Assembly: GCF_000308455.1 (NCBI RefSeq)
Contig: NZ_BAFP01000117.1
Span: forward strand, 35,343 to 99,342
Length of the DNA stretch: 64,000 nucleotides
Direction of reading: 5' to 3'
From: Nocardia abscessus NBRC 100374
GTDB taxonomy: Bacteria; Actinomycetota; Actinomycetes; Mycobacteriales; Mycobacteriaceae
The notes under the pieces were generated by a model, which was not told the DNA's origin, did no database searches, and saw only the letters and a list, made by a program, of their open reading frames with translations. Of the stretch, positions 57,391 to 64,000 are shown one piece after another. Made by a program: the position numbers and the translations under genes. Position 1 is the first letter of the stretch; each line of letters opens with the position of its first letter.

Positions 57391-60300
57391 TCAGGCGAGG
57401 GTCGCTTGCAAATGGGAGCCCGCGCGGCCGCGGAGGACGTGCAGACGGCTGGGGATGCGCTGGCGCATCTCGTCCACGTGGCTGACGACGCCGACCACCC
57501 GGCCGCCCGCGCGGAGTTCGTCGAGCACGCCCATCACGGCGTCCAAGGTGTCGGCGTCCAAGCCGCCGAAGCCCTCGTCGATGAACAGGGTGTCCAGCAC
57601 CAGGCCGCCCGATTCGGCGGCGACGGTGTCGGCCAGGCCCAGCGCCAGCGACAGTGAGGCCATGAAGGTCTCACCGCCGGAGAGAGTCTTGGCGGGGCGG
57701 ACGGCTCCGGTGTAGTCGTCACGGATGTCGAGGCCGAGCCCGCCTCGGCGACCGCGCGGACCGGCCTTGTCGGAGTGGACGAATTCGTAGCGACCTCCGG
57801 ACATCCTGCGCAACCGAAGTGACCCGGCCTGGGCGACCTCTTCCAAACGAGCGGCCAGAACGTAGGAGTGCAGCGACATGCGGCGGTTGTTCGCACCGCG
57901 CCCGGCGACCACGTCGGCGAGGCCGTCCAGTTCCTCGAACGCCTGCCGGGCCGGGGCGATCCGGTCCACGGCGGCCCAGAGCTGACCGCCGAGGTCCTCG
58001 AGCTGGCTCGCCCGCCTGCTCGCCTCGGCGTGCGCGGCCACCGCGGCGTTGAGTTGGTTCTGCGCGGCCGCCACGAGCGCGTCGAGTTCGGCCAGGTCGC
58101 CGGGCTCCTGCTCCGACGCCGCACGGATCTCCGGTTCCGCCAGGACGGCTTCCGCCGCGGCACGGGCGCGGTCGGCCGCCACGAGTTCCGCTTCGATCTC
58201 CGCTTGCCGCTGCGGGCCGCGAGCCGCGACGGCGACGACCTTCGCGTAGGCGGTCAGGAGTGCGACATTGTCACGGGCGCCGCCGTCGGCGTCGCGGTGC
58301 ACCGGTTCGTCCGCACCAGCGGAGCCCGAAGCAGGGTCGACCACGCCGGATTCCTCGGGCACGGCCGACCCTGCACCGGGGAGGTCCGCCGACGAGGGGC
58401 CCGCGGGCAGCGCCGCACCGAACTCCCCTTCCAGCACGAAACCCGCGGCGCGAGCCAAGTTTTCGACCCGATCCGCGATCAGCGACACCTGTTCCCGCGC
58501 CGCCGCCGCTTCCGCGCGGGCATCGCGCAGGGCGGCCGCCTCGGCGACGAGGGCAGTGAGCCGGGCGCGGCGTCGGTCGACGGTCTCGTCGGCGCCCGCC
58601 GCGGCGCGCAGCCGTTCGGTGAGCTCGGTAAGGCGCGACTGCGCGGACACGATGGTGGCGGCGACCGCGCTGCGACGCGCTTCGCAGGCGCGCAGCTCGT
58701 CGTGCAGGCGCGCCTCGTCATCGCGCAAACGGGTCAGTTCGGTTCGCAGACCCTCGGCGCCGGCGGCCAGTTCGGAGGTGTCCTCGTAGCGGTCGGTCGC
58801 GGCGCGCAGGGCTGCGGCGAGTTCGACGCGGTCGGTGTCGCCGCCGCGGGCGAGGAGCGCCTCGATCTCCCGCTCCAGCCCGGTGATGCGGGCCAGCGCG
58901 CGGTCGCGGGTGTCCTCCGCCGCGCGCTCGGCCGCCACGGCGGCCTCCTCCTCGTCCTTGGACACCGCGGTGTCGGTGGGCCGGGCGGGCGCCGGATGCT
59001 CCGCGGAACCGCAGACCGCGCACGGACTTCCGTCGACCAGTCCACCGGCCAGTTCGGCGGCCATGCCGGACAGCCTGCGCTCGCGCAGCTCCAGCACGAG
59101 TTCTTTGGCGTCGAGGTGTGCCCCGCGGGCGGCGTCGAACTCGATTCGGGCGTGGTCGAGGTCGGTACGGCGGGCGGCCAATTCGACGGCGGCCGTCGCG
59201 GCGGCCTGCAACCGCTCGGTTTCGCTGGTGATGCCGGGCAACGCCGCGACCGCTTCGGTGGCTTCGCGCAGCCTGGCCTCGGCCGCGATGAGCGCGGCGG
59301 GCAGCTCGTCGCGCCGCGCGGCGAGTTCGGTGACGCGCCGGGCGAGCGTCGCGTCCTCGGCGCGCAGCGCGCCGAGTTCACCGTCGAGCCGGGTGGCCCC
59401 GGCGGCGACGGCCAGCACTTCGTCCAGTGCGCCGATCTGCCCGCTCCAGCGCTGGATCGCCGCGTCGATGTCGGCGTCGTCGCGCACCTGCGCGCCGTCG
59501 GGATCGATCAGCTCGGTGCCGCCGAGTTCCACACTCGCCGGTTCCAGGAGCCGGGCCGCCAGTCGCTGTGCCGCGCCGCGCTCTTCGCCGTCGCGCTGTC
59601 GCTGGGTGCGCACCGCCGAACGCGCTTCATCGATGGCGGCGGCCACCGGCTCGGCCCGGCGCGCGAGGTCGAGTTCGGCCTGTCGAGCGGCCCGAAGCTC
59701 GGCGCCGGCGGCGTAGTCGTCCAGTTGGGCGCGCGCGGCGGCCATGCGGCGGCGCAGCTCGCGCAGCCGGCGCTGCTGTTCGGCCTGCTCGCGGGCTCGG
59801 GCGGAGTCCCGCTGGCAGCGTTCGAGTTCCGCGACGGCGGTAGCCAGGTCGGCCCGGGCGCCGGACAGCAGATCCTGCGACCAACCCACGCACTCCGCCA
59901 GACCGGCCGAATCCGCCACCCCCGCCGCCATACCCACCTGGGTGATCAGCCGCTTGATGCCGTCCGTACGAGCGTCCAACTCCGCTTCGGCGGCGCGGCG
60001 GTGCTCGGCGAGCCAGTGCTCGGCGGTGCCGAAACGTCCGGTGTCGAAGAGCTTTTCGAGCAGCTTCTCCCGGTCTTCGTTGTCAGCCCGCAGGAATCGG
60101 GCGAAATCGCCTTGCGGTAGCAGCACCACCTGGAAGAACTGGTCGGCGCTCATGCCGAGCAGACGCAGCACCTCCTCGCCGATATCGGGGATCCGGGAGA
60201 GGTTCTCCCCGCGGCCGTCCAGCCAGGTCAGCGTGGCCTTGGGGTTGATGGTGCGCAGGCCGGTGCCGTCTCGTTTGAGACGCTGGAACTCAGGGCTGCG

Positions 60301-60579
60301 CGTGAGACGCAGCCGCCGTCCACCCAGCGTCGCCTCCAGCGTCACCTGCGGTGGCGTTTGCTCCGGTGCGTGATCGGAATGCAGCCGCTTGCTCTCCCCG
60401 CGTGCGCCGGGGACCCTGCCGTAGAGCGCGAACGCGATCGCGTCCAGCACCGTGGTCTTGCCGGCGCCGGTCTGGCCGTGCAGCAGGAACAACCCGTCGG
60501 CGCCGAGCGCGTCGAAGTCGACGACCGTGGGCTCGGCGAACGGGCCGAACGCGATCATCTCCAGCTTGTGCAGCCTCAT
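57391..60579 (-). CDS. sbcC: DNA double-strand-break nuclease subunit SbcC
   Basis: The 1062-residue SMC-like ATPase has Walker A GQTGAGKT (residues 35-42), long coiled-coil arms and the zinc hook CAVCGSAEHPAP near the middle that joins two molecules. The C-terminal part has the signature TLSGGETFMASLSLAL and Walker B FIDEGFGGLD. With SbcD it opens hairpins and DNA ends. It follows sbcD with 34 bases between. The length is typical. Confidence 0.96.
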   Translation of the reverse strand: MRLHKLEMIAFGPFAEPTVVDFDALGADGLFLLHGQTGAGKTTVLDAIAFALYGRVPGARGESKRLHSDHAPEQTPPQVTLEATLGGRRLRLTRSPEFQRLKRDGTGLRTINPKATLTWLDGRGENLSRIPDIGEEVLRLLGMSADQFFQVVLLPQGDFARFLRADNEDREKLLEKLFDTGRFGTAEHWLAEHRRAAEAELDARTDGIKRLITQVGMAAGVADSAGLAECVGWSQDLLSGARADLATAVAELERCQRDSARAREQAEQQRRLRELRRRMAAARAQLDDYAAGAELRAARQAELDLARRAEPVAAAIDEARSAVRTQRQRDGEERGAAQRLAARLLEPASVELGGTELIDPDGAQVRDDADIDAAIQRWSGQIGALDEVLAVAAGATRLDGELGALRAEDATLARRVTELAARRDELPAALIAAEARLREATEAVAALPGITSETERLQAAATAAVELAARRTDLDHARIEFDAARGAHLDAKELVLELRERRLSGMAAELAGGLVDGSPCAVCGSAEHPAPARPTDTAVSKDEEEAAVAAERAAEDTRDRALARITGLEREIEALLARGGDTDRVELAAALRAATDRYEDTSELAAGAEGLRTELTRLRDDEARLHDELRACEARRSAVAATIVSAQSRLTELTERLRAAAGADETVDRRRARLTALVAEAAALRDARAEAAAAREQVSLIADRVENLARAAGFVLEGEFGAALPAGPSSADLPGAGSAVPEESGVVDPASGSAGADEPVHRDADGGARDNVALLTAYAKVVAVAARGPQRQAEIEAELVAADRARAAAEAVLAEPEIRAASEQEPGDLAELDALVAAAQNQLNAAVAAHAEASRRASQLEDLGGQLWAAVDRIAPARQAFEELDGLADVVAGRGANNRRMSLHSYVLAARLEEVAQAGSLRLRRMSGGRYEFVHSDKAGPRGRRGGLGLDIRDDYTGAVRPAKTLSGGETFMASLSLALGLADTVAAESGGLVLDTLFIDEGFGGLDADTLDAVMGVLDELRAGGRVVGVVSHVDEMRQRIPSRLHVLRGRAGSHLQATLA

Positions 60580-60613
60580 GCCACCGCGCCTACGCCCGGC
60601 CTCGGCAGTGCGC

Positions 60614-61789
60614 TCATGCGGTCAGTTCCTCGGTGGCGCCCACCGTGGCCACCTGTTCGGGCTCGGCGACGGCGGCGGCAAGCGCCCGCTCCAGCCAGGT
60701 CATCTCGCTCGCGCTGGGTAGGCCGCGGACGTCGGTGAGGAAGCTCCGGGCTACTTCGATGTCGCGGCGGCCGTGCACCCGCTCACGGTAGCGCAGTTCC
60801 GGGTTACCCTCGGGCCGCGCCCATTCGACGTGCACGGCGTAGGGGAACCGTTCGCGCAGCTTGCGCATCGCGTCGACCGGGCGGGCGACATCGGTGAGCA
60901 CGGCGGACACGTAGTGCTGTTCGGCCGCGGTGTGCTCGGTGCCGCTGAGCAGCTCGTCCAGGGTGCCGGTGAGCTTGCTCAGCCCGCGGACGGTCGGCAG
61001 GTCGCGGCGTCGCACCGCGCTCAGGCCGGAGGCGTCCAGGTCGACGATCCAGACCGCTTTGCGATGCGCGTTCTCGCCGAACGAGTACGGCAGCGGCGAG
61101 CCGGAGTAGCGCACCGGCTCGGCCAGCGTCTGCGGCGAGTGCAGGTGGCCGAGGGCCACGTAGTCGATGCCGTCGAAGGCGGACAGCGGAACCGTCTCCA
61201 CGCCGCCGACCGAGATCGAGCGCTCCGATCCGGTGGCCTCCCCGCCGACGACGAAGGCGTGGGCGAGTACGACCGTCCGCGCACCCGGCCGCCGTGCGAT
61301 GTCGGCACGCACGCGCGCCATGGCCGCGTCCAGGATCTCGGCGTGCGAGCGTGCCTGCGGCACTTCGAGTTCGGCGCGGGTGATCTCCGGCTCCAAGTAC
61401 GGGATTCCGTAGAACGCCACCGGCCCGTGCTCGTCCTCCAGCAGGATAGGGCGATCGGCGTCGGCGACAGTGGTGCGCAGATGCAACCCGCCCGCCGCGG
61501 CGAAGCTCGCACCCGCGCCCAACCGGGCAGGCGAATCGTGGTTGCCGGAGGTGGCCACGATCTCGGCGCCCGCGGCACGAATGGCCTCGAATCCCCGGTT
61601 GCACACCGCGATCGCGTCGGCGCTCGGAATCGACCGGTCGTACACGTCTCCGGGCAGCACCACCACGTCGACCGACTCCTCGGCCACCAGCTCCGCGATC
61701 GCGGTCAGTGAACGAGTCTGGTCGGCAAGCAGATCGACCCCGTGGAACGTGCGCCCGATGTGCCAGTCCGAGGTGTGCAGCATCCGCAT
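60614..61789 (-). CDS. sbcD: DNA double-strand-break nuclease subunit SbcD
   Basis: The 391-residue metallophosphoesterase has the Mn-binding motifs DWHIG (residues 8-12), GDVYD, SGNHDS and GHLHSPQ, the pattern of Mre11/SbcD nucleases, and a C-terminal capping domain. It forms an operon with sbcC immediately downstream. Confidence 0.96.
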   Translation of the reverse strand: MRMLHTSDWHIGRTFHGVDLLADQTRSLTAIAELVAEESVDVVVLPGDVYDRSIPSADAIAVCNRGFEAIRAAGAEIVATSGNHDSPARLGAGASFAAAGGLHLRTTVADADRPILLEDEHGPVAFYGIPYLEPEITRAELEVPQARSHAEILDAAMARVRADIARRPGARTVVLAHAFVVGGEATGSERSISVGGVETVPLSAFDGIDYVALGHLHSPQTLAEPVRYSGSPLPYSFGENAHRKAVWIVDLDASGLSAVRRRDLPTVRGLSKLTGTLDELLSGTEHTAAEQHYVSAVLTDVARPVDAMRKLRERFPYAVHVEWARPEGNPELRYRERVHGRRDIEVARSFLTDVRGLPSASEMTWLERALAAAVAEPEQVATVGATEELTA

Positions 61790-62104
61790 GCCGCGAAACC
61801 GTAGGGCAACCCACCGACAGAGTTCAATCGCCCCACCCGCTGTGTCGGATCTGCCCAGCCGGGCTACGGCGTGTCCACCGGAACGAGCGAACGTGTCCGG
61901 GTCGTCGGGCTGGATTCGCCGACATGCGAATCACCGCATATCCCTTTGCCTCCAGTCCCGCGCTACGCAGGCGATTCCGGATGCCGGAATCTCGAATGGT
62001 GTGCGGATGTTACGGAACGCGCTGGCAGCGCCGGTGGCCGACGCGATGCCGAACAATTGCCCGCTGTCGGCTTCTTGTCGGTGACGTACGGCACTATCGG
62101 CGCT
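61790..62104. other. Gene-free divergent region between sbcD and rmuC
   Basis: These 315 bases separate two divergent genes and must hold both promoters. I see no convincing ORF and no strong -10/-35 pair; a possible TATCGG lies just before the rmuC ATG. Confidence 0.4.
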
Positions 62105-63249
62105 ATGACCGCACCGATGCTCGTCGCACTGCTGCTGGTGTTCGCCGCCGGTCTCGGCCTCGGCTGGTTGGGCCATGCCGCGCGCGCCGGTCACCGCGCC
62201 ACGGCGGCCGAGGCACGACTCGCGGTCGCGGCGGACAACGAGCGATTACTACGCCAGTCGCTCAGCGCCGCCAACGAGGATGCCGCGCGCAGGCATTCGC
62301 ACGCCGTCGGCGCGATGGTGGAGCCGCTGCGCGCGGCGGTCGGCGCGCTGAACGAGCACATCCAGCAGGTCGAGCGGCAGCGGATCAGCGCGTATTCGAG
62401 TCTGCGAGAACAGGTCGCGAGCATGCAGCGCACCTCCCATCAGCTCACCGGGCAGACCGGCCAGCTGGTCGCGGCACTGCGCGCGCCCCAGGTACGGGGG
62501 CGGTGGGGCGAGATCCAGCTGGAGCGGGTGGTCGAGCTCGCCGGGATGACCAGGCACTGTGACTTCCGGACGCAGGTGCACCGAACGGGTCGCGGCGAGG
62601 ACGACCGGACGGTGCGGCCGGACCTGGTGGTGCGGCTCGCGGGCGATCGGCACATCGTGGTGGACGCGAAGGTGCCGTTCGCCGCCTACCTGGACGCCTG
62701 CGGCACCGACGACCCCGATGTGCGCGCCGAGCTGCTCACCAGGCATGCCAAACATCTGCGCGCGCACGTCGACCAGCTGTCGGACAAGGCGTACTGGGCC
62801 GCCTTCGAGCCCGCGCCGGAATTCGTGGTGCTGTTCGTGCCCGGCGATCCGTTCCTGGACGCGGCCCTGACCACCGATTCGGAGCTGCTGGAGTACGCGT
62901 TCGGCCGCAACGTGATCCTCGCTACGCCGACGACTCTCATCGCGTTGCTGCGCACCATCGCCTTCGGCTGGCGGCAGGAGGCGCTGTCCAAGGACATGGC
63001 GACGGTGCAGCGTCTCGGGCGTGAGCTGTATCACCGGCTCGGCACACCGGCAAGCATCTGGACCGGCTCGGCGCGCAACTCGGTAAAGCCGTGGAGGCAT
63101 TCAACTACACCGTGGCCTCCGTGGAGTCGCGGGTGATGGTCACCGCGCGCAAACTGCACGACCTGGAAATAGCCGAGCAGGACGTGCCTACGATCGGGCG
63201 GGTGGATTCCCTGCCCCGCGCGGTGGGCTTCGCCGACGCGGGTGAGTAA
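62105..63249 (+). CDS. rmuC: DNA recombination protein RmuC, frameshifted near the C-terminus
   Basis: RmuC is a coiled-coil protein with a restriction-endonuclease-like core, linked to limiting recombination and inversions. The ATG at 62105 gives an N-terminal membrane helix (residues 3-24), a coiled coil and the core RGRWGEIQLERVVELAGMTRHCDF and VVDAKVPFAAYLDA. At about 63045 the frame is lost: frame one ends at 63136 with an unrelated tail, while the expected ending (GKHLDRLGAQLGKAVEAFNY ... VFASVESR-type helix) continues in another frame to a stop at 63249. One missing base explains it. This is either a real mutation or a sequence error. Confidence 0.8.
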
Positions 63250-63307
63250 CCAGCCCGATGGCCGTGCCGCCACGCCGCCGAGCGCGGCGGCAACTAGTGT
63301 GCATATC

Positions 63308-64000
63308 GTGGCTGCTTCCGAACGTGCGCGATCCCGGGTGCCCGCGCCGCAACGCTCGATCCTGCCGTCGGTGCCGGGGATCCCGGTCGGCGCGGCGATC
63401 CTGATGGCGGTTGCGTGCACGTTTCTGGGGTTTCTGATCGATGCCAGCGGCGGCAGCGCCGAACTGACCGGCACGTTCGCCGCGCTGTATGTCCTCGGGT
63501 GCGTGGCGGCCGTCGCCGCCGTGCGCTACCGCGGCTTGTTCAGCACGATGGTGCTGCCGCCCCTGCTGCTCTTCATCGCCGTGCCGCTGGCCTATCAGCA
63601 GCTCACCGGCCGTGGCTCGACCTCGCTGAAGGACATCCTGCTGAACCTGGCGATCCCGCTGGTGAACCGGTTCCCGACGATGATGCTCGCCACGGTCGCC
63701 GTCCTGCTGATCGGCGGCGCCCGGATCTACCTGCACCGCCGCGAAGAGGAGTCGGCCCGGCCGCCCTCGTCTCGCCGGGGCGAGAGCTGGGGCAAGCGGT
63801 CCCAGGCGAAGAAGGGCGGGCCCGCCCGTTCGTCCGGCGGCCTCGCGGACTCGGCGCGCCGCAAAGCCCGCCGCCCGAAGAAGCAGCCCGACGAGCCCAC
63901 GCTGGAGGAGGCGGACGAGCCCGCGCCTCGGCCGGCCCGCCGACCGGCGGCGCAGGTCGCCGACGCCGCGCCCCGTGTCGCACCGTCTCGTCCGCGCGAA
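63308..64000 (+). CDS. Membrane protein with DUF6542-type N-terminus, cut by window edge
   Basis: The visible 231 residues begin with a polar segment, then four transmembrane helices (about residues 25-45, 53-70, 77-95, 120-142) with the pattern GAAILMAVACTFLGFLID and ELTGTFAALYVLGCVAAVAAVRYRG. A long basic/acidic Pro-rich tail follows, as in the mycobacterial family I recall (Rv1111c-like). The GTG at 63308 fits family starts; a GTG at 63242 that overlaps the rmuC stop (GTGAGTAA) would add 22 residues. The 3' end is outside the window. Confidence 0.7.
   Translation, partial: MAASERARSRVPAPQRSILPSVPGIPVGAAILMAVACTFLGFLIDASGGSAELTGTFAALYVLGCVAAVAAVRYRGLFSTMVLPPLLLFIAVPLAYQQLTGRGSTSLKDILLNLAIPLVNRFPTMMLATVAVLLIGGARIYLHRREEESARPPSSRRGESWGKRSQAKKGGPARSSGGLADSARRKARRPKKQPDEPTLEEADEPAPRPARRPAAQVADAAPRVAPSRPRE

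Noticed and set aside
57868..60120. A 750-codon open frame opposite sbcC
   Set aside because: Antisense shadow of SbcC, whose Walker motifs, zinc hook and coiled coils are unmistakable on the minus strand.
1..64000. tRNA, rRNA, CRISPR arrays and complete insertion sequences
   Set aside because: I looked for T-arm-like GGTTCGAATCC motifs, regularly spaced repeats and transposase motifs by eye and found none; a covariance-model scan would be the decisive test.

Overview
This is 64 kb of GC-rich chromosome from a mycolic-acid actinomycete (order Mycobacteriales), most likely Nocardia or a close relative. The evidence is the mycothiol gene mshB, the coenzyme F420 gene fbiC, the cell-envelope genes pimE and lpqW, GTG starts and leaderless promoters, and gene order at the left end that I recall from Mycobacterium tuberculosis Rv1157c-Rv1173. 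No tRNA, rRNA, CRISPR array or intact transposon was seen.

Layout. 0-16.5 kb: fbiC (cut by the window edge), a YdbS/YdbT-like pair of PH-domain membrane proteins, then a tightly overlapping leftward chain lpqW, mshB, two tiny ORFs and a 146-aa membrane protein. Next come typA, a Cys/Lys-rich 58-residue gene whose -10 element lies inside an IdeR/DtxR-like iron box, a pterin dehydratase, pimE and several secreted proteins. One of these is a nonapeptide-repeat protein and another is built from two copies of one domain. 16.7-20.3 kb: a four-gene osmoprotectant ABC importer whose first gene appears to start with CTG. 20.5-27.3 kb: regulator/effector pairs (WYL with a DinB enzyme, MarR with MFS, AraC with EamA), a secreted peptide and an FMN reductase with a MerR-type promoter. 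27.3-29.4 kb: a four-gene operon of three roadblock/LC7 proteins plus a winged-helix protein, with no GTPase or kinase, preceded by tandem palindromes. 30.3-33.7 kb: a MoxR-type AAA ATPase with a VWA protein. 33.8-36.8 kb: a large membrane protein and a lytic transglycosylase.

37-44.8 kb looks accessory. It holds a flavin monooxygenase with a sequence matching the rifamycin-associated element in front of it, a divergent short second Rho factor, an XRE-TPR regulator facing a small operon of unknown genes, a HAD phosphatase abutting a broken HNH endonuclease gene, and a sterol-desaturase-like hydroxylase. 44.8-64 kb is mostly core: ychF, a quinone reductase, AraC and VOC genes, a sugar ABC importer without its own ATPase, cstA with its small partner, an Ada-AlkA fusion with ogt, sbcC/sbcD, a frameshifted rmuC and a membrane protein cut by the right edge.

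The most notable signals are the rifamycin-element/monooxygenase/short-Rho locus, the iron box on the leaderless small gene, a two-copy intergenic repeat with compensatory stem changes, the GTPase-less roadblock operon with its operator array, and the nonapeptide-repeat protein. Family names come from reading the translations and motifs; no database search was possible.
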